From assembly GCA_021821195.1 (NCBI GenBank), contig JAKACT010000004.1:310001-374000 (forward strand): a DNA stretch of 64,000 bases, read 5' to 3'. Under the pieces are notes generated by a model, which worked only from the letters and a program-made list of their open reading frames with translations, was not told the DNA's origin and made no database searches. Both the position numbers and the translations under genes were made by a program. Source of the stretch: Pseudomonadota bacterium (GTDB lineage: Bacteria; Pseudomonadota; Gammaproteobacteria; Xanthomonadales; Xanthomonadaceae). Positions 9,558 through 19,641 of the stretch are shown in pieces. Numbering within the stretch: position 1 is the stretch's first letter; each line of letters begins with the position of its first letter.

Positions 9558-10667
9558 ATGTTCGAAGGAGAATCCGGTACGCCGGAGCATGTGCCGGCCG
9601 TGCCGGCGGAAACGCCCGTGGTCCGCCTCCAGCCGGAGTTCTCCGGCCGCGTCGGCGAGTATTTCGGCATCTGGTTCGTCAACCTGCTGCTCGGCATCGT
9701 CACCCTGGGCATCTATTCGGCCTGGGCGAAGGTGCGCACCGAGCGCTACTTCTACGGCAATACCCGGCTGGCGGGTTCCAGCTTCGATTACCTAGCCGAC
9801 CCCATCGCCATCCTCAAGGGCCGGCTGATCGCCTATGCGGTGGTGGTCGCGCTGGCCCTGTCGTCGCATTTCTTGCCGCTGCTGTATGCGGTGATCCTGC
9901 TGGCGCTGGCTGCGTTGATGCCGCTGATCATCGTGCTGGGCCTGCGCTTCCGTGCGCGCAATTCGGCCTGGCGCGGGCTGAGCTTCCGCTTCGACCGCGG
10001 CGGCGGGGAAGCCTACGGCCCGTTCCTGGGCTGGCCGATCCTCAGTGGCCTGACCGCCACCCTGCTGTACCCGCTGATGAAGCTGCGGCAGCACGAGTTC
10101 GTCGTCGCCGGCCACGGCTTCGGGCGCCAGCGCTTCGCCTACGCCGGCGATGCCGGGCGCTACTACATCCCATACCTGGTCGCGCTGGGCATCGGCGTGG
10201 GCCTGATGGTGCTGTTCTTCCTGGGCTTCGGCGCGGTGGTCGCAGCTGGCGTGGTTGCCGGCAAAGGCGATGTCAATGGCGCCGGCGGCGCGGCGCTCGG
10301 GGTCGGGATGGTGGCGGCGCTGCTGCTGCTCTATGGCGGCATGTTCGGCGTGGGCATCTTCCTGCGGGTGAAGTTCGCCAACCTGCTGTGGAACAGCGCG
10401 CGGCTGGGCCCGCATCGCTTCGAATCCACCCTGCGCGTGCGCGACATGCTGTGGATCTACTTCAGCAATCTGGTCGCCATCGTCTGCACCCTGGGCCTGG
10501 CGGTGCCGTGGGCGATGATCCGGCTGGCCCGCTACCGCGCGGCGCACTTCGCGGTGTGGGTCGAGGGCAGCCTGGAGGAGTTCGTGCACGACAGCGAGCG
10601 TGACCATGGTGCCGCGGGCGCGGAGCTGGTCGATGCGCTCGACGTGGGCGTCGACCTCGGCTTCTGA
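9558..10667 (+). CDS. YjgN/DUF898 family membrane protein
   Basis: FSGRVGEYFGIWFVNLLLGIVTLGIYSAWAKVRTERYFYGNTRLAGSSFDY, hallmark of DUF898; start could be 9540. Confidence 0.85.
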   Translation: MFEGESGTPEHVPAVPAETPVVRLQPEFSGRVGEYFGIWFVNLLLGIVTLGIYSAWAKVRTERYFYGNTRLAGSSFDYLADPIAILKGRLIAYAVVVALALSSHFLPLLYAVILLALAALMPLIIVLGLRFRARNSAWRGLSFRFDRGGGEAYGPFLGWPILSGLTATLLYPLMKLRQHEFVVAGHGFGRQRFAYAGDAGRYYIPYLVALGIGVGLMVLFFLGFGAVVAAGVVAGKGDVNGAGGAALGVGMVAALLLLYGGMFGVGIFLRVKFANLLWNSARLGPHRFESTLRVRDMLWIYFSNLVAIVCTLGLAVPWAMIRLARYRAAHFAVWVEGSLEEFVHDSERDHGAAGAELVDALDVGVDLGF

Positions 10668-11713
10668 TGACGCCCACCGCGCACTGCTACGACGGCCAGT
10701 CCAGCCGCATGCGCACGGCGCGGCTGGACTGCGCCGACGGGTTCCTGCAGCTGGCGTTCGAGGACGGCCGGTTGCAGCAGTGGCCACTGGAGGCGGTGCG
10801 GATCCGGCCGCGGCTGGGCAATACCCCGCGGGTGCTGCAGCTGCCCGATGGCGGCCGCTTGGAAGTGGCGGACAGTCCCGAGCTGGCGCTCTGGTTCCCG
10901 GATGGCGGCAGCCGCATCGAAGGCTGGGCCGACTGGCTGGAGCGCCGCCGCAGCGCGATCCTGGGCTCGGCGCTGCTGGTGCTGGCGGCGACCGTGCTGT
11001 TCCTGCGCCACGGCATGCCGTGGCTGGCGCGCGAGGCGGCCGAGCGCATGCCGCCGGTGGTCGAGCGGCACGTCAGCGAGCAGGTGGTCGCGCTGCTCGA
11101 CCGGCTGCATTTCGAGCCAAGCCAAGTGCCGGCCGCGCGTCGGGCGACGCTGGAGCAGCGCTTCCTGCAGCTGGTGCGGGGCGAACCGCGTTCGGCGCAG
11201 ATGCGCATCGTGTTCGTGGACGCAGGGGGAATCGGGGCGAATGCATTCGCGCTGCCGGACGGGCGCATCTTCGTCACCGACCAGTTGCTGGAATTGGCCG
11301 GCAGTGATGACGAGGTGCTGGCCGTGCTCGCCCACGAGGCCGGGCACCACGTGCACCGGCACGGCATGCGCAGCGCCTTGGAGCAGTCGTCGGTCTTCGT
11401 CGTCGCCGGCTTGCTGTTCGGCGATGCCTCGGGCTCGTCGTTGGCGGTGTCGATCCCGGCCACGCTGCTGGGTAGCGGATTTTCCCGCGGCCACGAGCGC
11501 GAGGCCGACGCCTACGCGTTCGACCTGCTGCGGCGGCACGGGCAATCGCCCGGGACGTTCGCCGCGATGATGCGGCGACTGTCGGCGCAGGTACCGGAGG
11601 CGCTGGAAAAAGGCCCGATGGGTTACCTGTCCACCCATCCGCCCAGTCCCGAGCGGATCGCGGCGGCCGAACAGGCGGCCAAGGTCGCCGGGGTGGGGGC
11701 GGCTTCCCCGTAG
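10667..11713 (+). CDS. M48 family metallopeptidase
   Basis: HEAGHHVHRHG zinc motif; overlaps preceding gene. Confidence 0.87.
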   Translation: MTPTAHCYDGQSSRMRTARLDCADGFLQLAFEDGRLQQWPLEAVRIRPRLGNTPRVLQLPDGGRLEVADSPELALWFPDGGSRIEGWADWLERRRSAILGSALLVLAATVLFLRHGMPWLAREAAERMPPVVERHVSEQVVALLDRLHFEPSQVPAARRATLEQRFLQLVRGEPRSAQMRIVFVDAGGIGANAFALPDGRIFVTDQLLELAGSDDEVLAVLAHEAGHHVHRHGMRSALEQSSVFVVAGLLFGDASGSSLAVSIPATLLGSGFSRGHEREADAYAFDLLRRHGQSPGTFAAMMRRLSAQVPEALEKGPMGYLSTHPPSPERIAAAEQAAKVAGVGAASP

Positions 11714-11782
11714 CAGCCGGTGCAGCTATACTTGCTGGCTTACCCGGCCATCCCGGCCGCTGGGCAACACCGAGAAAGCACC

Positions 11783-12031
11783 ATGGTCAAGATTCGCCTT
11801 ACCCGTGGCGGCGCCAAGAAGCGCCCCTTCTACCACATCATCGTCACCGACAGCCGCAGCGCCCGCGATGGCCGCAACATCGAGCGCGTGGGCTTCTACA
11901 ACCCGGTGGCGCAGGGCCAGGAAAAGCGCATCGAGCTGAACGTCGAGCGCATGAAGTTCTGGCTGGACAACGGCGCGCAGCTGACCGACAAGGTCGCCGA
12001 CCTGTACAAGCAGGCCGCCAAGGCCGCCTGA
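11783..12031 (+). CDS. rpsP: 30S ribosomal protein S16
   Basis: [31 protein letters not shown]. Confidence 0.97.
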   Translation: MVKIRLTRGGAKKRPFYHIIVTDSRSARDGRNIERVGFYNPVAQGQEKRIELNVERMKFWLDNGAQLTDKVADLYKQAAKAA

Positions 12032-12037
12032 CGGCTT

Positions 12038-12058
12038 CGGGCCGCTTCGCGCGGCCCG
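12038..12058 (+). other. Hairpin (8-bp perfect stem, 5-nt loop) between rpsP and rimM
   Basis: CGGGCCGC-TTCGC-GCGGCCCG; no strong U tract. Confidence 0.5.
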
Positions 12059-12071
12059 TTGCATCGAACGC

Positions 12072-12608
12072 ATGAACGCACCGGACGCCGGCCAGCGGAA
12101 GAATCCAGAACGGATGATCCCGATGGGCCGGTTGCACGGTGCGTTCGGCGTGCGCGGTGAAGTGAAGCTGGAAAGCTACGCCGATCCGCTGCGCGCCATC
12201 GCCCGCTACCAGCCGTGGACGCTGCGCGATGCGCGCGGCAACGAGCGGCTGTGCGAAGGCGCGAAGGTACGCGAGGGCGGCAAGGGGCTGATCGCCACCT
12301 TGCCGGGCGTGGAAGACCGCGATGCCGCCGACGCGCTGCGCGGCACGGACATCCTGGTGCCGCGTTCCGCGCTGCCGCCGCCTGCGCCCGGCGAGTATTA
12401 CTGGATCGACCTTGAAGGCCTGCGCGTGGTCAACCTGGACGGCGCGGACTTCGGCGTGGTCTCCCATCTGTTCAACAACGGTGCCAACGACGTGCTGGTG
12501 GCGCAGGGCGAGCGCGAGCGGATGATCCCGTTCGCGCAGCCGGCGTACGTGCATGGCGTGGATTTCGATGCCGGCGTGGTCACCGTCGACTGGGACGCGG
12601 ACTTCTGA
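12072..12608 (+). CDS. rimM: Ribosome maturation factor RimM
   Basis: [21 protein letters not shown]; rpsP-rimM-trmD-rplS order. Confidence 0.95.
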   Translation: MNAPDAGQRKNPERMIPMGRLHGAFGVRGEVKLESYADPLRAIARYQPWTLRDARGNERLCEGAKVREGGKGLIATLPGVEDRDAADALRGTDILVPRSALPPPAPGEYYWIDLEGLRVVNLDGADFGVVSHLFNNGANDVLVAQGERERMIPFAQPAYVHGVDFDAGVVTVDWDADF

Positions 12609-12613
12609 AGCGG

Positions 12614-13393
12614 ATGCCGATGCGCTTCGACATCGTCAGCCTGTTTCCCGACTTCGTCGCCCAGATCGCCGCGCATGGCGTGGTGGGGCGTGCCGGCGAG
12701 CGCGGGCTGCTGTCGCTGCACGGCTGGAACCCGCGCGATTACGCCGAGGGCAATTACCGCCGGGTCGATGACCGCCCGTTCGGCGGCGGCCCCGGCATGG
12801 TGATGATGATCGACCCGCTGCGCGCGGCGATCCGCGCGGCGCGCGACGCCGACCCGGCCCCGGCGCGGGTGGTCTACCTCAGCCCGCAGGGCGGCCGGCT
12901 GGACCAGCGCAAGGTCCGGGAGCTGGCGGCGCTGCCGCGGCTGGTGCTGCTGTGCGGCCGCTACGAAGGCGTCGACGAGCGCCTGCTGCAGGCCGAGGTG
13001 GACGAGGAAATCTCCATCGGCGACTACGTGCTGTCCGGCGGCGAGCTGGCCGCGGCGGTGCTGGTCGACGCAGTGGCGCGGCTGCAGGACGGCGCGCTGA
13101 ACGATGCCGATTCCGCGGTCCAGGACAGTTTCGAGGGCGACGGCCTGCTGGACTGCCCGCACTACACCCGGCCGGTCGAACATGCCCTCGGCGCGGTACC
13201 GGAGGTGCTGCTGTCCGGCAACCACGCCGAGATCGCGCGCTGGCGTCGGCAGCAGTCGCTGGGCCGCACCTGGCTGCGTCGGCCCGACCTGCTGGATGAG
13301 GCGGCGCTGTCGAAGGCCGACCGCGCTCTGTTGGAGGCATTCCGCGCGCGCTGGCTGCAGGCGGTGGGCGAGCCGCCCGCGGGCGATGCCTGA
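12614..13393 (+). CDS. trmD: tRNA (guanine-N1)-methyltransferase
   Basis: [12 protein letters not shown]...[13 protein letters not shown]...[11 protein letters not shown]...[11 protein letters not shown]. Confidence 0.97.
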   Translation: MPMRFDIVSLFPDFVAQIAAHGVVGRAGERGLLSLHGWNPRDYAEGNYRRVDDRPFGGGPGMVMMIDPLRAAIRAARDADPAPARVVYLSPQGGRLDQRKVRELAALPRLVLLCGRYEGVDERLLQAEVDEEISIGDYVLSGGELAAAVLVDAVARLQDGALNDADSAVQDSFEGDGLLDCPHYTRPVEHALGAVPEVLLSGNHAEIARWRRQQSLGRTWLRRPDLLDEAALSKADRALLEAFRARWLQAVGEPPAGDA

Positions 13394-13552
13394 GCCCCGG
13401 CACCGCGGCTGGATTTCCGCTACAATGCGCGGCTGGGCCCTGCCCATGTACCACGCTGCACCGAGCCATGACGCGGGTCCACGTGCACTCGCGCAACAAC
13501 GACACCAACAGGCGCGTGCCAATGCACGCAACAAAAATCCAAGGTTGATCCC

Positions 13553-13963
13553 ATGAACAAGCCCTCGATCCACACCCTGCTGCAGGACTTCGAAACCGCG
13601 CAGATCTCGCGCAAGCTGCCCGACTTCGGCCCCGGCGACACCGTCGTCGTCAACGTCAAGGTGAAGGAAGGCAACCGCGAACGCGTGCAGGCCTACGAAG
13701 GCGTGGTCATCGGCAAGAAGAACGCCGGCCTGAACTCCGCGTTCACCGTGCGCAAGATTTCCCACGGCTTCGGCGTGGAGCGCGTGTTCCAGACCCACAG
13801 CGCCGCCATCGACTCGGTGGAAGTGAAGCGCCGTGGCGCCGTGCGCGCCAGCAAGCTGTACTACCTGCGTGGCCTGGAAGGCAAGAAGGCGCGCATCAAG
13901 GAAGACCTGGCCGGCAACGCCAAGGCGCGCGCCAAGGCCGCTGCCGAAGCCGCCGCCGAGTAA
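13553..13963 (+). CDS. rplS: 50S ribosomal protein L19
   Basis: [26 protein letters not shown]...[17 protein letters not shown]. Confidence 0.97.
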   Translation: MNKPSIHTLLQDFETAQISRKLPDFGPGDTVVVNVKVKEGNRERVQAYEGVVIGKKNAGLNSAFTVRKISHGFGVERVFQTHSAAIDSVEVKRRGAVRASKLYYLRGLEGKKARIKEDLAGNAKARAKAAAEAAAE

Positions 13964-13984
13964 TTCCGGCGCAGCGTCCGCACG

Positions 13985-14013
13985 ACGGCCACCTCCGGGT
14001 GGCCGTTTGCGTT
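13985..14013 (+). terminator. Putative rho-independent terminator after rplS
   Basis: ACGGCCACC-TCCG-GGTGGCCGT followed by TTGCGTTT. Confidence 0.75.
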
Positions 14014-14035
14014 TCCGGGGCCGCAAGATCACGCC

Positions 14036-14446
<411 letters not shown>

Positions 14447-14506
14447 GCAGGCGGCGCCCGCCCGCCGGCGCGGGTATCCTGCGCTGCCTTTCCCGCGTAC
14501 CCGCCG

Positions 14507-15199
14507 ATGACGCAGCGCGCCACCCGCCTCCTGCAGCTGCTGGATGATCTCCGGCGCAGGCGCCGTCCCGTCCGCGGCGCGCAGCTGGCAGCCCAGCTCG
14601 GGGTCAGCCTGCGCACCCTGTACCGCGATATCGAGGCCCTGCGCGGGCAGGGCGCCGACATCGCGGGCGACCCCGGCATCGGCTACCTGCTGCGTCCCGG
14701 CTTCCTGCTGCCACCGATGATGTTCTCGGAGGAGGAGCTGGAAGCGATGGTGCTTGGAACCCGCTGGGTGGCCTCGCATGCCGACCCCGAGCTGGCGGCG
14801 GCGGCGCGCGGCGCGATGGACCGCATCCTCGGCATCCTGCCGGCTGGGCTGCGCCTGCAGGTGGAAACCGGCGGCCTGTTCGCGCCGGACTGGTGCCCTA
14901 AGACCCCCGAGCCCTGGCTGCCCACGCTGCGCCGCGCCATCCGCGAGCAGCGCGTGCTGCACCTGGCCTATGCCGATGCCGGCGACCGGGTGTCGCAGCG
15001 CACGGTCTGGCCGTTCGCGATGGCATTCCTCGAAGACCGTCGCCTGCTGGCGGCCTGGTGCGAGCTGCGCGGGGATTTCCGCCATTTCCGCGCCGATCGC
15101 GTGCTGGGGCTCGAGGACGCCGGACGGCACTACCCGCAGACGCGGCATGGGCTGCTGCAGCGCTGGCGCGAACACGAGCGGATCCGCCAGCGCGATTGA
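14507..15199 (+). CDS. YafY-type HTH/WYL-domain transcriptional regulator
   Basis: N-terminal HTH (TRLLQLLDDLRRRRRPVRGAQLAAQLGVSLRTLYRDIEAL) plus WYL-like C-terminal region. Confidence 0.88.
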   Translation: MTQRATRLLQLLDDLRRRRRPVRGAQLAAQLGVSLRTLYRDIEALRGQGADIAGDPGIGYLLRPGFLLPPMMFSEEELEAMVLGTRWVASHADPELAAAARGAMDRILGILPAGLRLQVETGGLFAPDWCPKTPEPWLPTLRRAIREQRVLHLAYADAGDRVSQRTVWPFAMAFLEDRRLLAAWCELRGDFRHFRADRVLGLEDAGRHYPQTRHGLLQRWREHERIRQRD

Positions 15200-15266
15200 G
15201 GGCTGCTGCCAGCAGCTGTCAGCAGGGCCGGCGCAGACTGCGCGTCCACCCAACGCAGGACCCGCC

Positions 15267-15905
15267 ATGACCCCGCAGCTGCGCTTCTACACCAACCCGA
15301 TGTCGCGCGCCCGCATCACCCGCTGGATGCTGGAGGAAACCGGCCTGCCATACCACGAGGTGCAACTCGATTTCGGCACCAGCATGAAGTCGCCGGACTT
15401 CCTCGCCGTCAACCCGATGGGCAAGGTGCCGGCGCTGGTGCACGACGGCGTGGCGATCACCGAGAACGCCGCCATCTGCCTGCATCTTGCCGATCTGGTG
15501 CCGGAGCTGGGCCTGCTGCCGCCGCCGGGCACGCCGGAGCGCGGCGCCTGCTATCGCTGGATGCTGTTCGCCAGTCCGCTGGAGTTCTTCATCACCGCGC
15601 GCCGGCACGGCACCATCGCGCCGTCGATGGAGGCCGGCTACGGCAACGAGGCCGACCTGCTGCGCACGCTGGAAGGCGCGGTGGCGGGCAAGCGGTATCT
15701 GGTCGGTGACCGCTTCACCGTGGCCGACCTCTACATCGCCGCGTTCATTGGTTACTACATCCAGATCGGCGAGCTCGAGCCCAAGCAGGTGTTCCGGGAC
15801 TACGCGATGCCGCACCTGCAGCGCGCCGCTGCGCAGCGTGCGAATGCCCGCGACGACGCGCTCGCAAGGCCGGCATCGAAGCCGGTGCAGGAGGAAGCCC
15901 ACTGA
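15267..15905 (+). CDS. Glutathione S-transferase family protein
   Basis: LRFYTNPMSRARITRWMLEETGLPYHEV...NPMGKVPALVHDGVAITENAAICLHLAD. Confidence 0.9.
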   Translation: MTPQLRFYTNPMSRARITRWMLEETGLPYHEVQLDFGTSMKSPDFLAVNPMGKVPALVHDGVAITENAAICLHLADLVPELGLLPPPGTPERGACYRWMLFASPLEFFITARRHGTIAPSMEAGYGNEADLLRTLEGAVAGKRYLVGDRFTVADLYIAAFIGYYIQIGELEPKQVFRDYAMPHLQRAAAQRANARDDALARPASKPVQEEAH

Positions 15906-16132
15906 AAGTGTGCGTTTGCCCGGCCGGCTTCCCGCGCGCGGGGAGCCGGCTGGCGCAGGCGTGCGGGTGCCGCACCGGCTCCGCGTGCAGGACAGCGGCG
16001 CGGGGGCGCTGCGGAATGGATTAGGCGGAATGCGCTAGGCCCGGCCGCTGCGGTTAGTGCTTCCAGCAAATGGCGGTGCGTGCCGTGCATTGCCAACATG
16101 CGCTGGAAGCACTGGAGGCAAGGAGCCGCGCC

Positions 16133-16873
16133 ATGACCGTTACGGTATTGAGGATGGGGTCGAAAGGAAGCGAGGTAAGGCGGCTGCAGGAGGCGCTCAA
16201 CCGCAAGTTGCCGGGCTGCAGCCTTCGCCCGGACGGCGACTTCGGCAACCAGACCCGCAATGCGGTGCGCCGTTACCAGGACCAGGCCTGGCTGGTGGTG
16301 GATGGCGAGGCGGGCCAGTGCACGCAGAACGCGCTGTTCGATGCGGAAGCCTATCCGCCGGCCCGGCACCAGCGCACGTTCATTCCCCAGCCCACCAACA
16401 GCACCTGCTGGGCGGCGGCGACGGCGATGCTCAAGAACAGCAGCGTCGCCGCGGTGAAGGCGGCGACGCCCGCCGACATGTGGGACGACACCAACGGCCT
16501 GTACAACCAGTCGGACGTCGCCAACTGGGTGCCGCAGACCGAGCGTTACGCGCGGGTGCACCATCTGCGCGCGTATCCGCCTGCTTCGTGGATGCCACAG
16601 GCGTTCGCGGCGATGGTGCGGCAGGGCCCGGTGATGGTGGATACGCTGTGGAACACCGGCGGCTACCTGCGCCGGATCCCCGGCGGTTACCAGGGCAGCC
16701 CGGGGCACATGACCCTGGTGGTCGGCATCCGCGGTGACAACGATCCCAGCGGCCGCGGCACCACCCTGATGGTGTACGACCCTTGGGAGCCGAACATCGG
16801 GCGGCAATGGCGGGTCAGCTACCTGCGCTGGGTGTCCGAGGTCAGCACCCGCACCTACCGGCTGTTCCAGTGA
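16133..16873 (+). CDS. Peptidoglycan-binding domain plus papain-like cysteine protease protein
   Basis: N-terminal PG_binding_1-like GSKGSEVRRLQEALNRK...DGDFGNQTRNAVRRYQ; NSTCWAAATAML catalytic Cys region; GHMTLVVGI His region; no obvious signal peptide. Confidence 0.7.
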   Translation: MTVTVLRMGSKGSEVRRLQEALNRKLPGCSLRPDGDFGNQTRNAVRRYQDQAWLVVDGEAGQCTQNALFDAEAYPPARHQRTFIPQPTNSTCWAAATAMLKNSSVAAVKAATPADMWDDTNGLYNQSDVANWVPQTERYARVHHLRAYPPASWMPQAFAAMVRQGPVMVDTLWNTGGYLRRIPGGYQGSPGHMTLVVGIRGDNDPSGRGTTLMVYDPWEPNIGRQWRVSYLRWVSEVSTRTYRLFQ

Positions 16874-16885
16874 GGCGTCGGCGAC

Positions 16886-17389
16886 TCACGCGCCGGTTTC
16901 CCGCGGCGGCAGCTCCACGTTGCGCTGGAACTCGAAGATCAGCCGCGTCTCGATGTGGGCCACTTCCTCGCGCTCGGTGAGCGCGGCGAGGGTGAACTGG
17001 CGCAGGTGCTCGCTGTCGCGCACGCCGACGTGGGCAAGGAAGTCGTCCGCGCCGGCCACGTGGTAGCAGGCCAATACCTCGGGCAGACCCAGCAGGTGCT
17101 GGTGGAAGCCGTCGACCAGTGCGCGCGAGTGCCGGGCCAGCCGCACCGAGATCATCGCCTGCAATCCCACGCCCATGGCTTCGGGGGCGATCTCGGCGTG
17201 GTAGCCCAGCAGGATCTTCGCTTCGCGCATCCGCCGCACCCGCTCCAGCGCGGTGGACGGCGCGATGCCGACCTTTTCGGCCAGATCCTTGTTGGGCAGC
17301 CGCGCATTCTTCCGCAGCAGGCGGAGCAGGGCGTAATCGATTCGGTCCAGCATGGTGGTTTGGTGCCTTGGCGAAATATCGTTCGACAC
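16886..17389 (-). CDS. Lrp/AsnC family transcriptional regulator
   Basis: LDRIDYALLRLLRKNARLPNKDLAEKVGIAPSTALERVRRM; divergent from MGL-like gene; start may be 17353. Confidence 0.92.
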   Translation of the reverse strand: MSNDISPRHQTTMLDRIDYALLRLLRKNARLPNKDLAEKVGIAPSTALERVRRMREAKILLGYHAEIAPEAMGVGLQAMISVRLARHSRALVDGFHQHLLGLPEVLACYHVAGADDFLAHVGVRDSEHLRQFTLAALTEREEVAHIETRLIFEFQRNVELPPRETGA

Positions 17390-17449
17390 GACGGTTGGCA
17401 GTCGAACAGGGTTCTAGGATAGCGGTATCCCATCGCACCCGAGGCCGCC

Positions 17450-18622
17450 ATGCACCGTTTCCAGACCACTGCCGTCCACGCCGGCCGCGAGGACTTCGGC
17501 GACCTCTGCGTGCACGCGCCCCCGCTGGACTTGTCCACCACCTATCCGATCGCCGACCTCGATGTCGGCAGCGCCAGTTTCGATGCGCTGGTGGGCGGCC
17601 ACGCCAGCGCCGCCAATCCGATCTACGCGCGTCTGCACAACCCCACCGTGGCCCGCGCCGAAAATGCCATCGCCGCGCTCGAGGGCACCCAGGCCTGCGT
17701 GGCCTACGCCTCCGGCATGGCGGCGATGACGGCCGTGCTGCTGGATCGCGCCCAGCACGGCAAGCACGTGCTGGTGGTGCGCCCGCTGTACGGCACCGCC
17801 GACCACCTGCTGGCCACCGGCATGTGCGGGCTGGAGGCGGAGTTCGTGAAGGCCGAGGACATCGCCGCGCGGCTTCGCCCCGATACCGCATTGGTGGTGA
17901 TCGAAACCCCTGCCAACCCCACCCTCAACCTGGTCGACATCCGGGCGGTGGTCGCGGCTGCCGGCAGCGTGCCGGTGCTGGTGGATTCCACCTTCGCCAC
18001 CCCGGTGCTGCAGCGCCCGGCGGAGCTGGGCGCTGCCTACGTGCTGCACAGCGCCACCAAGTTCCTCGGTGGCCACGGCGACGTGATCGCCGGGGTGGTC
18101 TGCTGCGATGAAGCCCGCGCCGCGCCGCTGCGCACGGTGCGCGCCGCTACCGGTGCGCTGCTGCACCCGCTGGCCGCCTACCTGCTGCACCGCGGCCTGC
18201 CCACGCTGAAGCTGCGGGTGGAAGCCGCGCAGGCCAATGCGCAGGTGCTGGCGCAGCGCCTGGGCGAACACCCGGCGGTGTCGAAGGTGTTCTATCCGGG
18301 CCTGCCGGGTGCGCACGGCGCGCACCTGGTCGGTACCCAGATGCGCGGGCCGGGCTGCCTGATGGCATTCGAATTGCGCGGCGGCCACGACGCAGCCGCC
18401 AAGGTGATGGCGTCGGTGAAGGTGATGACCGCGGCGGTGAGCCTTGGTTCGGTGGACAGCCTGATCCAGCATCCCGCCGGCCTGACCCACCGCATGGTGG
18501 ACGAGCAGGTCAAGGCCGCCACCGGCATCACTGCCGGCCTGCTGCGCCTGTCGGTGGGGATCGAGGACGTGGAAGACCTGTGGGACGACCTGGCGCAGGC
18601 GATGGCGGCCAGCGGCGCCTGA
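17450..18622 (+). CDS. Cys/Met metabolism PLP-dependent enzyme (methionine gamma-lyase-like)
   Basis: HNPTVARAENAIAALEGTQACVAYASGMAA...HSATKFLGGHGDVIAGVV PLP-lysine motif. Confidence 0.9.
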   Translation: MHRFQTTAVHAGREDFGDLCVHAPPLDLSTTYPIADLDVGSASFDALVGGHASAANPIYARLHNPTVARAENAIAALEGTQACVAYASGMAAMTAVLLDRAQHGKHVLVVRPLYGTADHLLATGMCGLEAEFVKAEDIAARLRPDTALVVIETPANPTLNLVDIRAVVAAAGSVPVLVDSTFATPVLQRPAELGAAYVLHSATKFLGGHGDVIAGVVCCDEARAAPLRTVRAATGALLHPLAAYLLHRGLPTLKLRVEAAQANAQVLAQRLGEHPAVSKVFYPGLPGAHGAHLVGTQMRGPGCLMAFELRGGHDAAAKVMASVKVMTAAVSLGSVDSLIQHPAGLTHRMVDEQVKAATGITAGLLRLSVGIEDVEDLWDDLAQAMAASGA

Positions 18623-18664
18623 GCGCCAAGGGAGGCCGGCGCCGAAACCGCGGTGCCGGCTGAC

Positions 18665-18850
18665 TCAGCCCGCCCGGCCGCCGACCGGTGGCAGCAGGAC
18701 GATCAGCAGCGTCGCCAGCGGCCCGCCCAGCAGCGAGCCCAGCCACCAGCCGAAACCGCTGCGGCCCTTGGACTGGGCCAGGCCGGCGTTGATCAGTGAC
18801 AGGGTTCCCCAGCCGACGAAAAAGCTGGAACCCGCGTGCGGAAGATTCAT
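18665..18850 (-). CDS. Small predicted membrane protein
   Basis: MNLPHAGSSFFVGWGTLSLINAGLAQSKGRSGFGWWLGSLLGGPLATLLIVLLPP, two hydrophobic segments. Confidence 0.6.
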   Translation of the reverse strand: MNLPHAGSSFFVGWGTLSLINAGLAQSKGRSGFGWWLGSLLGGPLATLLIVLLPPVGGRAG

Positions 18851-18920
18851 GCGTTGCGCTCCATTCGGGGAGGACGTGCGGGGTGGGTGCGCGGACGGGG
18901 AGGTCCGCGCACCCACGGCG

Positions 18921-19535
18921 TCAGCGACCGCCGCCGAGTAGCCCGCCGCCGATCTTCATCAGGTCGCCCAGTCCCAGCTGGCCGTCGCCGTCCTGGTCGA
19001 GCACGGCGCCCAGCAGTCCGCCGCCAAGGCCGCCGGCCTGGCGCACCTGCGCGTGTTCCTGGCTGAGGATGTCGCCCAGCGCCTGCGGCGATGCCGCTTG
19101 CTGCTGGCCGCCGAACATGCGCTTGGCCAGGTAGGCCATGACGATGGGGGCAAGGATCTTCAGCAGCATCTGCGCCTTGTCCCCGCCCAGCCCGGTGGCC
19201 TGGCCGAGGCCGCTTTCCGCACGCGGCAGTTGGCCGCCGAAGATATGGCCGAGCTGGCCGAGTCCGTCGGTCTGGCGGCCCTGCTGGCCACCCAGCACCG
19301 CGCCAAGGACGTCGCCGAGCCCGCCGCCGCCGTTGTGGTCGCGGCCCAACGCGCCGAACAGGGCTTCCGCACCGCCCGGCTGGGCGGTGTTGCGGCCCAT
19401 CGCCCCGAGGATCATCGGCAGGGCGGCTGCAATCGCACCCGAGGTCTGCGCAGTGCTGGTGCCCAGCTGCTGGCTGATCTGCTGCAGGGCGGGGCCGGAC
19501 AACTGGGAAAAGAGATCATCGGTCAGGGACGGCAT
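18921..19535 (-). CDS. DUF937 domain-containing protein
   Basis: MPSLTDDLFSQLSGPALQQISQQLGTSTAQTSGAIAAALPMILGAM, DUF937-like; Gly/Gln-rich; C-terminal DQDGDGQLGLGDL. Confidence 0.85.
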   Translation of the reverse strand: MPSLTDDLFSQLSGPALQQISQQLGTSTAQTSGAIAAALPMILGAMGRNTAQPGGAEALFGALGRDHNGGGGLGDVLGAVLGGQQGRQTDGLGQLGHIFGGQLPRAESGLGQATGLGGDKAQMLLKILAPIVMAYLAKRMFGGQQQAASPQALGDILSQEHAQVRQAGGLGGGLLGAVLDQDGDGQLGLGDLMKIGGGLLGGGR

Positions 19536-19641
19536 GCGGGACTCCTGCGCGGTCGCCGGTTGGCGGGTACGGCTAGGGTAACCCCGCAACGGAAACGCCG
19601 GCAGGCGAACCTGCCGGCGTCCAGGCGGGATGGCGAAGTCT

